From Acanthacorydalis orientalis (Eukaryota > Arthropoda > Insecta > Megaloptera > Corydalidae), in NCBI GenBank assembly GCA_034766995.1, contig CM068316.1, forward strand, positions 16,294,071-16,358,070: a stretch of DNA of 64,000 nt, read 5' to 3'. The notes under the pieces were generated by a model. That model had not been told where the DNA came from. It ran no database searches and worked only from the letters and a program-made list of their open reading frames with translations. Each line of letters starts with the position of its first letter. Position 1 is the stretch's first letter. The position numbers and the translations under genes are program-made. Shown piece after piece: positions 1 to 25,439 of the stretch.

Positions 1-545
1 CTGTCAAACCATCAAAAACATACTATTTGTTTCAGTACAACTTATTTTTTAACGAAACAAACACTTGATGCTTTTTTCAAAACTATTCATTTTTTTATGG
101 ATTAAGAGAAGGTGGGATCGGTCCTAAATTAACGTTTTATTCGATCATTCTCGGAAATTGTAATAGATTTCTTTCTTTACTTTTAAAATTGTTTCAGTTC
201 ACTATTAGAAATAAATATATCTCGTTCTGTAAGCGTTTTATGTACACAATGCCTGTACATTAATAAAAATCAAAGGATAAAGCTAATGAAAAAAACAACA
301 TAACCGCTACAAGATCCAGTCCAGTAAAGATATTTTAATGTTGTGTATTTGTTGACAACCAACTCGTTTATATAAAAAAATACATAAGTTTCTATAGAAT
401 TTGTAATAAAAAAGGTGTTTCTGCATTTATTTATGATTTTTTATTTATATTGTCATATGTTTAATCATTATTATTTCATAATAAATGCTTGTGTAAAGAA
501 TTATTAGATTTATAATTATTTTGTGTGTCTCGAATTTTTATGTAT

Positions 546-546
546 G

Positions 547-624
<78 letters not shown>

Positions 625-699
625 GTATGTGTATATATATGTATATGTGTATATATATATATATATATGTGTGTATATATATATATATGTATATGTATA

Positions 700-745
<46 letters not shown>
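546..745. repeat. Compound TA/TG microsatellite
   Basis: About 200 bp of TA dinucleotides interrupted by TG steps. Both strands are open here only because the repeat lacks in-frame stops; the Tyr-Ile type translations are not genes. Confidence 0.95.
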
Positions 746-746
<1 letters not shown>

Positions 747-2539
747 GGATGTATCTAAGACGTGTTTTTCTTTCATTACAACAACCGTCATTTAGTATAT
801 AAAAACTGACGAAACAGGACAAGGTGTCACAGTTATGACCGCCTTCGTAATCGTGTTAAATATGCTAGTTTTCGCATCTATTTTGAAGAAAAGAAAAAGC
901 AGGTGACATCGGACAATTATGTGTAAAACACAAGAGTGTTGGTATTTTATACGTTGCTTCCATCGTGTAATTCAATGCGCTGACATCAGCATTTCAGCCC
1001 ACGTGTTTTGCATACAATTTCATCGAAAATAACGCAACTTAATCCGCGCCCAACAAAGATACACCTTCTTTCAATAAATCTTTCGTGTAAATTGCGTCTT
1101 TCTCGTACATATTCATATAAAAATTAAGTTGAGCCGCGGAAGATATATTACGTAGAGATGTTTCTATATCTGTTCAAATGTATGCTGTTTTCATTCACAT
1201 CTCGCTCGCACTTATCGATTTCTATAAATATTATTCACTTCGAAAAATATTCTTCGTTTTGTGCGCTGTCACTTTTTGCTCCATCGACTATATTGGAGGT
1301 CAGGATTATTTGTACGTTCGTAATAGTTTTACTTAGCTGAAGTGTTGATTTTTCTATGAAAATCAATCAAAAATCCCGATTCTAAAAGCATGATGAAACG
1401 ATAATATTTTTTTTTACTTAGGTGATAGATATGTTTGTAACATGTACAACTGATTCAAAGATTCGTATAATATTTGTAATATTTACACTGCACGTTTGGT
1501 CATTTATCATTTTTTTAAATTTTGTTTTTAAAACATTTCAAATAAGAATCCCTTATGAAAAAAATAAATTTGAAAAAAGAAAATTTTAAATGGATATTTA
1601 ATTAATTTTCTTATAAATTTGAATTCAGGTACACAACATACAATTTCTAAAGATACTCTATCTTAGTGACTAAAACATGGTTGTATTTAATAGACGGTAA
1701 TTTAAATTAATCAGCAAAAATTTACTAAATTTTCAGTAAGTCTGCTATTCAATCACTTGTAGGCAGGAATAAGATAGTAATATATTATAATTCATATACT
1801 TACATTTACAAATAATGAAAACCGACATTTCTCGTCACTTTGTCCGCAAAGTGGCCGTCGACCGCCATCTATCAATCTTCCTGCAAACTATCCTTTCTAT
1901 TTTCCCGTCATTTTTGACGAGTTGTATACTAGTTTTGTATTATTTTCTTTAAAAAAGAGAATTTGTTTTGAACAATATTTTTGTGTCGTGAATTAGTCGT
2001 GTAATATTTCAAATCAAAGAAACTAAATAAAAAAGAATTGTTTTTTTAAGTATTCATTGTTCGTCTTTAACATTGTTATAAGTATTTGTTATAGTGTATT
2101 GTTTTAAGTATTTATTGTTAACTTCAACGAAATATGAATAGAGTAACATTATAAAGTGTTCGAACACTTTAAATTTCCATTGAAAAGTAATGATGAAACA
2201 ACACAAATTGCTTTGCATTTATTACAGACAGTGAAGTACAAACAAATGACAGATCTCTTAAGAATATTTAAATTAAACAAAAATAATATTTTCATAACCA
2301 ATAAAATGTTTATAGGTCTATAAAAATCGAAATAAATGCAACTCTATAGAAATCTTTACCTGCATAATACTGTAATTTAAACATATATATAATTGTTAAG
2401 ATATAGAGTCGTTAGTTTCACTGCCCCAATATCAATATGAATTCTATAAAAGTAATAATAGATTTGTAATGAAAAAGAAATTTTGATAAAGTTATGGAAA
2501 CTAGGTAAAAGAGAAATCAGAATTTTACTGAAAAGAAAA

Positions 2540-2546
<7 letters not shown>

Positions 2547-2594
<48 letters not shown>
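2547..2594. repeat. (TA)n microsatellite
   Basis: Uninterrupted TA tract of 48 bp in unannotated spacer. Confidence 0.95.
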
Positions 2595-2595
<1 letters not shown>

Positions 2596-3078
2596 TAACA
2601 AAATTAATAATATTAGGTGTCCAAAACAAAAAATTCTGTCATTATATTGCAAAGAACTTGAAATATTAAATCATTTTAATGTTAACCTGCATGCTTCAAA
2701 ATTAGCAGGTCAAGTATTAATTACATTACTGTGAAAAAAAAAACAGTAAATCCAAAAACTATAAGAAATGACTTATGGAAGTTGTATTACTATAGTAGGG
2801 CTGCAACAAGAAATATATAAAAAAATCTTTTGGAAAGAAGTACAGTAAAACTTGTAGAGTTTGCTGAAACTTGCACAAATCTGTAAATTTTTAGAAAAGT
2901 AGCATTGTTTTAAATGACAGTATAATATGATGATTTAGTATAATATACTTGGATCAAATGACAAAAAAATCCTATGGCGTAAACCTGACCTAAGACATAA
3001 ACTTAATATATGTATGTATGAATGTGTATATATATATATATAATATTCAGAGAAATAGAGGAAGATAGGTATATATGT

Positions 3079-3081
<3 letters not shown>

Positions 3082-3123
<42 letters not shown>
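3082..3123. repeat. (TA)n microsatellite
   Basis: Uninterrupted TA tract of about 42 bp in spacer. Confidence 0.95.
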
Positions 3124-3125
<2 letters not shown>

Positions 3126-3728
3126 AACAATTGGTTGTGCAGGATAAAATATTTTTATAATATTTCATTGTTTTGAGAATAAAATAAATAAAAACAATGC
3201 AAGTTCAATTCATTTATTATACCTCTTTATTGTGTTTCAATCAAAACGTACGGTGTACAAATATTAATCCACTGTAATTGTTTTGTTATTGTATTGATTT
3301 TAGATACTGCAATTTATTATAGTACTGGCATTATATAAGTTAGACTCGAAAATTGTGGACTGTACAGTATTCCATTTGAAAGTTTTTAATATCGCCGAAA
3401 ATTTAAAATAGTAATACTGTAAAAATATTATTTTAACGACTTGCGCTGGAATGATAAACCGTGTGCGTCGTCATTTGTCTGTGCCAAAACAGGAAACGAC
3501 GCTCAAATTATGTTAATCAAAGAGTGTCGACTTCCAATATAATAGTTTGAAAAATATGTGTTTATAATTCTGGTTTTATAAAATCTCAACAGAAACACTT
3601 TTGGGCTTCGAAATCCGCTGCGAAATTAGAGAAGCTCATTGCGCGCGGCCGACGATTAAATTCCAGCGCCATTGATTAAATCAATATTATTCAGGCATGC
3701 ATGTATATATATATATATATATATACAT

Positions 3729-4533
3729 ACGAGGGTCATTTGATAAGTATAGTAAAAAAAACAAGTTAAACACCGTTTTTTAGAAAAAATCGATTTTATT
3801 TCTCAACATAGTCTCCATTGAGGGCTATACACTTGGTCCAACGAGTCTGCAAAATACGCATTGACGGTGGCGATAACATCCTCATTCGACGAGAATTTCT
3901 TCCCACCGAGACACATTTTCAAGTTCGGTAAGAGGAAGAAGTTACATGGAGCCAAGTCGGAGAACAGCGTGGATGAGGAATCAGTTCGAACCCTAATTTT
4001 ACCATTGCGTCGGTCGATCCGTGGGAGGGCACGTTGTCCTGGTGAAATAGCACTTTTTTGTGCACCAATCTTGGCCGTTTTTGTTTCAGTTCTTCTTTCA
4101 AACGGTCCAATAATGTTCCATAAAAGGCACATCTTATCGTTTTTTCCTTTGTTAAGTAGTCGATCAGGATGATTCCTTGGAAATCTCAAAAAACAATGGC
4201 CATCATCTTTTCAGCCGACAAAACGGTCTTCACCTTCTTCAGCGCACTCTTACCAGTCGTTAACCATTCTTTCGACTCAGATGTCTAGTGGTGGATTCAT
4301 ATTTCATTCACGGTGACGAATCGACGCAAAAAGGCCTACTTGTTTTTTTCGATTTTTGCGAAAACTGCTACAATGTTCACTTCAAAAATCTGTAGAACGT
4401 GAATAATGCGTCGCTTCTGGCTGAAATTTCGCCTATGCTAGTTTAAAAAGTTACACTTGATAGCCGTGACGTTACGAAATGAATGATAACGCCATATCAT
4501 AGAAATTTACCAAACTTATCAAACGACCAACGT
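3729..4533 (-). mobile_element. Mariner-family element, internally deleted, dead transposase
   Basis: The ends are imperfect ~20 bp terminal inverted repeats: 3729-3748 reads ACGAGGGTCATTTGATAAGT, and 4514-4533 is its near reverse complement. TA tracts lie on both sides, consistent with TA target use. On the minus strand the interior keeps the C-terminal part of a mariner transposase. There is a VLSAEK-like segment near 4200-4230, the HQDN motif of the second catalytic Asp in one frame, and an APCN segment about 35 residues on in another frame, so a frameshift separates them. In the family the last position of that segment is the third catalytic Asp; here it is Asn. At about 805 bp it is shorter than a full mariner (~1.3 kb), and the N-terminal part appears deleted. 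Confidence 0.85.
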
Positions 4534-4545
4534 GTATATATATAT

Positions 4546-4662
4546 AACATTCTTTTTTGGAAATCTGTGGAAAAGAGAGGCACTGAATCGAACAAAATGA
4601 AAAATCATAGAAGAGGCCTTTATCCAGAAGTGGATTAACAGTGGCTGAAGATGATGATATAT
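4546..4662 (+). mobile_element. LINE (non-LTR retrotransposon) 3' end fragment
   Basis: The segment reads as the degenerate C-terminus of a retrotransposon ORF2, ending EEAFIQKWINSG followed by a stop, then a short GAT-repeat tail at 4651-4660. A second, opposite-strand copy of the same end lies at 20796-20862. Clade is uncertain; RTE- or R1-like is my guess. Confidence 0.55.
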
Positions 4663-5146
4663 AACATTGTACAATATTGATAATTGGGACATAATTTTCT
4701 TGCAGTTAATACAAAACTTATATTTATAATTGTACGGTCGTTAGTTTTAAAATGTATGATTTGTTTTATTTTGAAAAAATGAATTGAATAAATTTAAAAA
4801 TATATTAAAATATTAGATGAATCGAATAAAAATTCATTTTTTGAATTATATTTATTTCTAATTAAATATTGTGACATTTTTTTTAAATCAACTCTCAGCT
4901 ATCAACTGTCTTTTGTATATTGTATGTAATGTGCTATAAACAAATTATCAGAAAGTTTTCTTGTATTTTTATTAGTCGAGCTCTCCGATAGTTTTCTAAT
5001 AATATAAACACTAGTAAGTAACTTTCTCGACATTGAGTGATATAACTCTCAGCTATTTTTCTATAAAATACTATACTTTTTTAAATCTCTTCCATGTAAT
5101 ATACATTATTATATTGCGCACGTGAGATATAAAATATATTATTTTA

Positions 5147-5150
<4 letters not shown>

Positions 5151-5206
<56 letters not shown>
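5151..5206. repeat. (TA)n microsatellite
   Basis: TA tract of about 56 bp running into TG/TATG repeats up to about 5250, just upstream of the first recognised FAK exon. Confidence 0.95.
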
Positions 5207-5216
<10 letters not shown>

Positions 5217-5428
5217 ATGTGTATGTATATATGTATGTGTGTGTATATGTGTATAAAATTGGTAAACAATGAATAATAATTTTATTTTATCGTAGTCATG
5301 AAACGCCAACGAGCCCGGGTAGTGGTTCGAACAACCACTCAAATCGAAGCAGCCCGAGCCACTCGCCCAAATCAAGAGGTCGAGTGGAAGGCGCTGCTGG
5401 GAGACACGCACAAGGAAAACGCGACAAA

Positions 5429-17618
<12,190 letters not shown>

Positions 17619-17975
17619 TTTCAGTGACCATTTATTAAAAAAAAAAAAAAAAAAACGAATAATATTTCTTGTAACATGTTACAAATTGTTCCTGAAATTA
17701 TTTCATTCCTCGCTCACAATAACAGGCTAGTCTGATGTTTTTAATTCTTATCAATGATAGTTAGTTATATTTGCAAATTGGTTTGACATTAAATTTTTAA
17801 AGTAAAACTTAGACATTTTTCTAATTGAAAGTTATTTTAATATTTAACTGTATTCTCTTGAAAAAAATATTTATTTTTACTCACAATCTCATCAATTTAA
17901 AATATTTAAATTACAAAATATATTATATATTTAATATTCGTAAACTATTTTCTGGATAAAAACAACATAAACAGA

Positions 17976-17981
17976 AATAAA
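17976..17981 (+). terminator. Candidate FAK polyadenylation signal
   Basis: AATAAA 358 bases past the FAK stop. Several other AATAAA-like hexamers exist in this AT-rich sequence, so the choice is tentative. Confidence 0.3.
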
Positions 17982-18246
17982 CAGTAAAAATAATGTTACA
18001 GCAAAGAATAAAGGAAGTGTATTTATTACAAATATTTTTTATTGGTTTCTGATAAAATTAATTTTTTTTTTTGTTCCAAAATCTTTTTGTATACTGAATT
18101 TTAATAAGTTAGTCAATATAAATCATAGACTTCTTTTCATAAAACTAAACCATTGACTAAGTTGAATAAGTTTTTTATCTTAAGTAACTCAAGAGATTCT
18201 GAACACTAAATTAAACTTTATTGATACTTTCTTTCAGAAATATCAG

Positions 18247-18292
<46 letters not shown>

Positions 18293-18578
18293 AAAGAATT
18301 CACTGCAATTATTATAAAAACTATTTGATGCATCGTTCATTATTTTGCAGTATTAATCTTTCGTGTTAATGACAAATTATGTTCTTTAAAAACTAGGAAA
18401 TTAAAATAATTTAATTAAAGTAATACTAGAAAAGAGTACTGTAACTAACTCAACATTAAAAGGAACAAATCAAATTCATTCATCAACACAATGAATCAAA
18501 CAATATTAGTAATCAATTTTTCAAATGCTATTTAATTTCTTTGATAAATTCTGTTATACTATATTTTTATTTTTTTTT

Positions 18579-18606
18579 ATAGAGTACTTGAAAACAAGTA
18601 CTCTAT
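18579..18606. repeat. Perfect short hairpin
   Basis: ATAGAGTACTTG, four A, then CAAGTACTCTAT: a 12 bp perfect inverted repeat with a 4-base loop, preceded by a T-rich run. Confidence 0.8.
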
Positions 18607-18692
18607 ATGTTTTGTTACATAAAATATTTGTACAAATTTAAATTTATGAAGTGCATCAATATTTAAATTCAAATTATTAGTTAATAGGTAAT

Positions 18693-18695
<3 letters not shown>

Positions 18696-18782
<87 letters not shown>

Positions 18783-18783
18783 C

Positions 18784-18835
<52 letters not shown>
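18696..18835. repeat. Long (TA)n microsatellite
   Basis: Two TA blocks (18696-18778 and 18786-18835) separated by a few bases. Together at 140 bp they are the longest near-pure TA array in the window. Confidence 0.95.
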
Positions 18836-18839
<4 letters not shown>

Positions 18840-19864
18840 CATACATACATGTGTAAAAAAATTAAATAGATAAAAATAAACATTTATTTAAATATCACTT
18901 ATAATTGACAGTTTGATTACACAGCATTAAAAATTTTGTGTATAAAAATGTATTTATTTAATGACAAAAGTACTGCATATCTTAAAATTAACATGTTTGT
19001 ATGTATTGATGTGTGTATGAGTGTGTGTGTGAATATATATATATAATGCACAAAAATATAGTAAAATATTGATGTCTTTTAATAAATATTTTTTTTTATT
19101 TTAGTAGTAACACATTTTATTATCAAGAATTATACTTCTTTATTATATATTTTAATCTTATATTTACTGAAAAATAAATTCCCTGTAGACACTCCTTTAT
19201 ATATTTATTGCACTCCAAACACTGCTTAATATGATGTGTTTGTGTCTCTAAATAAAAAAATAACTTGAATGTTTATTATAACAGCTAAAAAATGATATAC
19301 TACCTATAATTTATAAATAAAAATGTTATGGTAGACCGATTCTATCAATCAAAAACAGTAATATATTGCCTATTGATAAATATGTAAATAGGTAACTGTA
19401 TTCAGCATACACAAACACAGCAAAATATTTTATATAATTAAAACTACTGTTGTTAAAGTTATCGAATATTAAATTTAATCCCCTATTTTTATTTATCAAT
19501 AGGGTAAACAAAAATAAAAATGTTAAAATGATAGAAACATTTAGTTCATAACAGACATTTTATATAAAATAGGAAATGTTTGAAACATGAATATATTCGT
19601 ATTTGTATATTCAATATAATTTAATTTCGCTAAAAGTTTTAATTTCTTCAGTTGTTCTGTAAAGAATCGAGACAGATGAAAACAAATCATTAGTAACATT
19701 TATAAAAACTCAGATAAAATAATGTATTTGTGTGATTATTTCATGTATATACATATAACTAATATACATAAATAAGACCTCAAAACTATTTCAATTGTTT
19801 TAATTACGAATCACTATATTTTATAACTTAATTGTTAATCTTGTGTTGTAGCCAACTAATGTAC

Positions 19865-19870
<6 letters not shown>

Positions 19871-19931
<61 letters not shown>
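19871..19931. repeat. (TA)n microsatellite
   Basis: 61 bp TA tract in the FAK-COX6C spacer. Confidence 0.95.
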
Positions 19932-19937
<6 letters not shown>

Positions 19938-20795
19938 TACACATACACAAGTACATATATAGCAATTCAAATAATTAGTTTTCAGACAATATATATGCTG
20001 ATTTTATTAAAACTATCAAATGTGTAAATTTATTAGTTTGATTTTTAAATAAAACTAAAATTAAAATTTTATGTACGAGGAGATATGAGGCTAATGAAAT
20101 GAAATTGAATAAGAGGTTTATTATAAAAGTCAACAAATAATATGTTCTAAAAAAGGTAAATAGACACATTTATTTGCTTTAATGCATAATTATATATTTA
20201 ATATCATAATTTTGACTAAAGTCAAATGTTTATAAATGAAAATAATTTTAATAAAAATGTTTATGCTATGGAATGTCCATTAATGTAATGTCTATAATCT
20301 TAAAAAAATTTCGTTTTTATAACAGATTGAAAATTTAGAAGTTATTTACAGATATTAAATAAATACATACAATTCAATATTTGCATTTTTATTATTAGAA
20401 AATGTGTATATTTGTAAATTTTTTTTATTCTCATTATACAAGCTAACAATTTCTTTTCGTAATAATGAATTTATTTAAGTTAAAAATACTGAATATACTT
20501 TTCAAGTTTGTATGTATTTTAAATAAAAAAATAAATCAATTATGTATTATATTTTAAAATAAATTTTATTGTACAAAAAATAAACAAATATGCAATTCTT
20601 TAATTACATTTCTTTCTTCATTTTTAATCCTGTATTGCATTAATTATTATCATCTTTTAAATTTGTAATATAACATTAATAAAAAAAATTAAATTTTTTT
20701 GGTACTTAAAAATAGTATAAACAATAATTAAATTAATATTTATCTATAGGACAGTTAATTAATACTTTGTTTAATATTTGATATATATATATATA

Positions 20796-20862
20796 CACAC
20801 CAGCATCATCAGCCTATATTCGCTGCTGGATAAAGATCTCTTCCATGATTTATATATGAATA
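20796..20862 (-). mobile_element. LINE 3' end fragment, opposite-strand copy
   Basis: The minus strand reads MEEIFIQQRI and then a stop and GATGAT-like tail, matching the terminal EEAFIQKWI of the fragment at 4546-4662. The CAGCATCATCAGCC head on the plus strand is the reversed tail. Confidence 0.5.
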
Positions 20863-21218
20863 CCTATTATGTATGTATATTTCTGTTTCAGTATCATTTC
20901 TATATTTGTTCCATTCATACTGGATGTTTTATTGATTATGTGTATATTAAAAATGCCTATTTACTTTAGTGTATAATTTATTATTAAGTCTTTTTTGTAT
21001 TTTAATATTTTTATCAACTTTTCAGTATGCCTGTTTTTTTTAAAATGATGTGGATTAAAATTAATCATAAAAAGATAATAACAATGACTAATTCGAATTA
21101 ATGACGACTTTATTGTTAAGTAGTCCATTTCGACCAAATGTTGTGATAAACATACAAAATTATATTAAATATTGTATTAAGTTTGAGTGCGACTACAAAC
21201 TATACATGGAACAATTTA

Positions 21219-21411
21219 ATCTATGGTTTCGATTAAAATAGTTCATACTTCATCCGTATCATAGATCCATATTGCAGATAAAGGCTGTATCTATGGATAA
21301 AGGTCAGTATTTATTTGGTTTTATACACTTTATCTATGGTTTTTTGTCCACACCAATCTACAGTGATATTTTACTCTATGGTTTTGTAATGGTGCTGAGT
21401 CTACAGTAGAC
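21219..21411 (+). promoter_or_regulatory. Candidate COX6C promoter region with repeated CTATGG motif
   Basis: CTATGG occurs four times in the same orientation, at 21221, 21291, 21334 and 21376; three copies are preceded by AT to give ATCTATGG. The perfect palindrome GTCTACAGTAGAC lies at 21399-21411. The region is GC-richer than its surroundings and 330-520 bp upstream of the COX6C start codon. A donor-like GCAAG/GTAATT at 21500 and an acceptor just before the ATG suggest a 5' UTR intron at 21501-21742. Function is inferred from position only. Confidence 0.35.
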
Positions 21412-21742
21412 GTACGATAGACCATAATTTGTCTGGAACGTAATTAAGTCCGAGCTTGTTAAAAGAATCTCATTAATTTAAATTAAATTATAAAAGCAAG
21501 GTAATTTGTCGTAACTTGTAATCAAACCTGTATTCTAATTATAAATACAATAATATTTTATTAAGTAAAATGAAATTATTACGTAAGATACATTGACAAT
21601 TACTTATTGTGGAGTATGCATGTTCCATGTGTATGTTTACAGAAATGTATGTATACACATATGTATAACACACACTACATTATTCACCTAGGAATGTTCA
21701 GAAAAATAATAGACATAATAATTATTACTTTATATTTCATAG

Positions 21743-22110
21743 ATGTCATCTGAAGTTGCTGGAAAACTGCAAAAGCCAGAAATGAGGAGGCTTTTGCAAC
21801 AAAGTATTAAAATGAACTTAGGTGTATCAATCGGCTTATGTTTAGTGGCTGTTGTTGCAACAAAGTTTTTAATAAATGATGTTCGCAAACAGAAATATGC
21901 TAATTTTTATAGGTATTGCAAAGTAATGTATTACTAAATGAAATATCAGTTTAATTAATATATATATATATATATATATGTATGTATATATATATATATA
22001 TGTATTTATCATATATCTATAGACATTTTTTTTTATCTAGAAACTATGATGCTCAAGCTGAATTTGAAGTTATGAAGAAGAAAGGATTGTTCCAATCAGT
22101 CGCACCATAA
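21743..22110 (+). CDS. COX6C: Cytochrome c oxidase subunit 6C, 79 residues
   Basis: Small nuclear-encoded subunit of respiratory complex IV in the mitochondrial inner membrane. Exons 21743-21912 and 22041-22110 join in phase 2 (AG + A = Arg), giving 79 residues plus TAA; the family is about 75. Seen: a basic N-terminus (KPEMRRLL), one membrane helix at about residues 26-44 (NLGVSIGLCLVAVVATKFL), then KQKYANFYRNYD and a C-terminus MKKKGLFQSVAP, matching the family pattern (YADFYRNYD, GIFQSV). The ATG sits directly after an acceptor-like TTTCATAG, so a 5' UTR exon probably lies upstream. The 128 bp intron holds a TA tract. Confidence 0.95.
21958..22003. repeat. (TA)n microsatellite in the COX6C intron
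   Basis: TA tract of about 45 bp with a TATG interruption, occupying a third of the intron. Confidence 0.9.
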
Positions 22111-22134
22111 ATTAAAACTTATATTTCTATGTAG

Positions 22135-22140
22135 AATAAA
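22135..22140 (+). terminator. COX6C polyadenylation signal
   Basis: AATAAA 25 bases after the COX6C stop codon; implies a very short 3' UTR. Confidence 0.6.
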
Positions 22141-23110
22141 TTTCAGTACGTATGTATGTAATATATTAAATTCAAAAATAAAAATAGTTTATTGAAAAAA
22201 TATGTTTTTCATGAGATACATTGAAAATTTCCTTTGAAAACAAATTAAAATATTTGTCATGTATGTATTGTACATATATATATATATATACACAAAATAA
22301 TGAATTTAGTTTTTTTATAATGAAGTAAGTTAATAAGTATATCTTTATTATTATGATATTTATTTGTAAATAGAGATATCTTCGGTGTTTTAAAATTAAA
22401 TAATTACATAGTCGTTTCTTTGGTATCTCATATAAATTTGAAAATGGAAACATTAAAATGTATAGCATATATACTCCGATATATGTACTATAACCAATGT
22501 AAAATAAAAATGATTTATGTGTAAAGTATAACTTAATTTTTGAGTTCACTTTTAATTACACTCAGTGGCATTAAAAAATATTTAGATTTTATTTATAACA
22601 TTAATATAATCATTTGATTGTAGACATAAATAAGATTTTAATGTTTACTTCATTTAATAAAAGTTTATAAATGTATTATCATAATAATATTTTTGTACAA
22701 TATTTAGATTTGATTTAAAAAACAAATGAGCATACAATTGTGTGATTCTTATGTTATCAGTACTTTTTTACATTACTTTAGTTCTTTGTGTTATGTTTAT
22801 AATGATTTACTAAATACTGCAACGAGGTCTCACTAGTAATTTGTTCTTATGATACCACTAGATCTAGTTATACTTTATTAGTTATTCCTAATAAATGTAA
22901 TAAACACAAATATAATGGTACAATAAACATTTTTAATTAGTGAAACCTAACTGCAGTATTAATATAAGATTATAAGCATGGTTCTGTTTTCAGAATTGAA
23001 TGTGTAGGAATAATGAAATATGAAAATTCATTGTAATTGTATTAATTATAGTGGAAAAATAACGAATTTACAGTAACCAGTGATTCAAAGTCAGTAAGTC
23101 AATATATTTA

Positions 23111-23189
<79 letters not shown>

Positions 23190-24740
23190 CTATATACATT
23201 ATGCTATTACATATGAATTTGTGATGTTTGTCAGCTGATTTAATGGAATCATCTGTTCCGTTCCTTGCATGTAAAATTTAGAACCAATCAAATTCTTAAT
23301 TCGCATTTCAAAATGGCGCGTTTATGTATATTTATATGTACATATCTTATTAATATAAGTAAATTCTGCAATGTCGTATTCTTTTATGTAAAGAAATTCA
23401 TTTGCAATTTTAAAATCATGAGTATTTTGAAGATATATTGTTTATAGAGTTATAATTTACTTTCTTTTCAATTCGAAAATTATACACAAATTATAGTTTG
23501 GTATTATAACCCATAATGCGTTGTAAATGTAAACATCTTCGTTTTTGAAAATGATTGTTCTTGTAGAATTAGATATTTTCGTCTCCTTTTAAATCTATGA
23601 ATGTTGTACTTAAATCGTTACGTGCCAACTTCCCTAGAAGTATCAGAGTTTATTTCCACATGAGTCCATAAGAACATTTGACAATCGACGCAAGCGCAAT
23701 CGAGTTTACTGTAATGGAGTTCACTTGTTATTGTTCTTAGCTCCATAATTTTGTGTAAAATGAGAAAAATGTAAATTGTTATTAAATTTTCTACATCAAT
23801 ACTGTACTAACTAAACTATTTAATACTTGATTGTTGTGTATTTCGTATTTTTGGTGTTACGTGAATGTCAGAAACAATTTTATACTGTGTTGAAAAGTGT
23901 GTCAGATCTTGAAAAATGGAATACTCGATTCATCTACGATCGTAAGCGAAGTTTTAATATGTTTTTAGCTGGAAGCACTCTGTGAAAAACAAGTGTAAAA
24001 ATCATTCTAATCGCTATTTTGGGGGGTTTTATCATCTTAAATGGTTATTTTAATGCATTAAAAGCTAATAAATGTATTTAAAATGTCAAATTTTCACATG
24101 TTTCTGTGATACACTCCCCCATGCAATTGCCATACATTTATTTTCTTACAAAATGGCTGTCGATTTACTTCTTCATCAGATTTTTAATTTAACCGGTTTT
24201 AATTAATCACTTTTAATAAAAATAATCTCACAGTTATAAATATTAAAATGTAATTTATATATCAAATTATGAAAATAAGATAAATCATATTAAATAAGAA
24301 TTTCTATGTGCTTGTCAAAAGTTTTCTGTAGAGGATTGCGTTAAAATTTGTTTTGATTTTTTTCCAACTTCTTAAGACAAAGTGTAATGTAATTAAAATG
24401 ATACTCTTAATAATTATTTATTTTGAATTTTAATTTTTTAAACTTTAAATTTTTTCAAAATTAAAAATAATTATAATATATATATATATGTTTATTAGTA
24501 TTTTAATTTTTATTGTTAAATTTAAATAAATTTATTAAAAAAAATTTTGATGAATTAGTAAGTGAAGTTTTTTTGTAGGTAAAAACAGAGTAATTGTTCT
24601 TTCATCGGCAACAACAGAATTAGAAGATTGAGTATCGAAGGGTCCAGTTTAAATTTTCAGGACCGATTTTAAATTGAAATATATATAAAAGTTAGAATGT
24701 GATCGTATTGAACATTGCACCGTGTTTTGTTTGAGCTAAC
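22141..24740. other. COX6C-NCOA6 spacer and NCOA6 5' region
   Basis: No coding exon is seen. A 72 bp TA tract lies at 23114-23185. A GC-richer patch at about 23610-23720 may be the NCOA6 promoter. Just before the NCOA6 start, a T-run ending TTTTTTTGTAG at about 24570-24580 resembles a splice acceptor, so the 5' UTR may be split. Confidence 0.5.
23114..23185. repeat. (TA)n microsatellite
   Basis: 72 bp perfect TA tract in the COX6C-NCOA6 spacer. Confidence 0.95.
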
Positions 24741-25384
24741 ATGGCGGCAGATAGCGACGGTGCCGTGTTAGAAAATGTTTGTCGTACACCTGACGAAAGT
24801 GTTACAACAGTTGTAACTTGTGAAGGTGATTATTATGATCCAGAGTTTCATGATAAATTTAAAGTGACTCTTGGAAAACTTGAAGATCTACTCTGCGATG
24901 ATGCAGAGAGACTTAATGAATCGAACAGGACTGCTTGTTCGATTAGTAAAAAGTCAAACAATCTTACTGGAGACCGTGAAAAATCTTTAGAAAAGAAAGA
25001 GGTTGAAAATCCCACATTAAAAAATAGTAAAGTGGAAATTAGTGAAAATGTTCCGGATACTATTTTAAAAGAGATGATACCAACTAAACCACCTGATAAA
25101 CCTCGAGAACGATTGAAAATATCAAAACTTGAACCATGGAATAGTGTTAGAGTGACATTATCTATTCCTAAGGAAGCTGCAGTAAGACTGAGGCAGCTAG
25201 CTAGTGAAGGGTCTGCTCAACTAAGGCAGTTAGGAATACTTAGTGTTCAAGTGGAGGGTGATCAAGTCATTAGTTTGAGAATTGCATCTCGATTTGGAAA
25301 TGATTGTGAAACACAAGAAATATTATTAAATACTGCACAAGGTAATATTTATATGTTTAAAAAATATGTACATATATATACATA

Positions 25385-25439
<55 letters not shown>

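Larger units (their letters stand above)
1..3728. other. AT-rich region upstream of FAK, no gene recognised
   Basis: I see no convincing coding exon on either strand. The stretch holds three TA microsatellites, listed separately, and three short GC-richer islands at about 980-1060, 1805-1930 and 3430-3690. The middle island carries the inverted repeat CACTTTGTCCGCAAAGTG at 1836-1853. The islands could be promoter or 5' UTR sequence for the downstream FAK gene, because the first recognised FAK exon has an open frame and a splice-acceptor-like sequence just upstream. I cannot assign any of them. Confidence 0.5.
17619..21180. other. FAK 3' UTR and AT-rich intergenic spacer
   Basis: No coding exon is visible on either strand. 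It holds the A-tract at 17637-17655, a perfect hairpin at 18579-18606, TA tracts at 18254-18288, 18696-18835 and 19871-19931, and a LINE 3' fragment at 20796-20862. Confidence 0.6.

Noticed and set aside
546..802. Long open frames of alternating Tyr-Ile/Tyr-Val on both strands, here and at many other TA tracts
   Set aside because: They are translations of (TA)n microsatellites, which lack stops by composition.
3803..4189. Mariner ORF as a functional gene
   Set aside because: Frameshifted, missing its N-terminal part and with the third catalytic Asp changed to Asn.
5320..5340. GGTTCGAACAACC resembling a tRNA T-arm
   Set aside because: No acceptor, anticodon or D-arm partner around it; it lies in the FAK coding exon.
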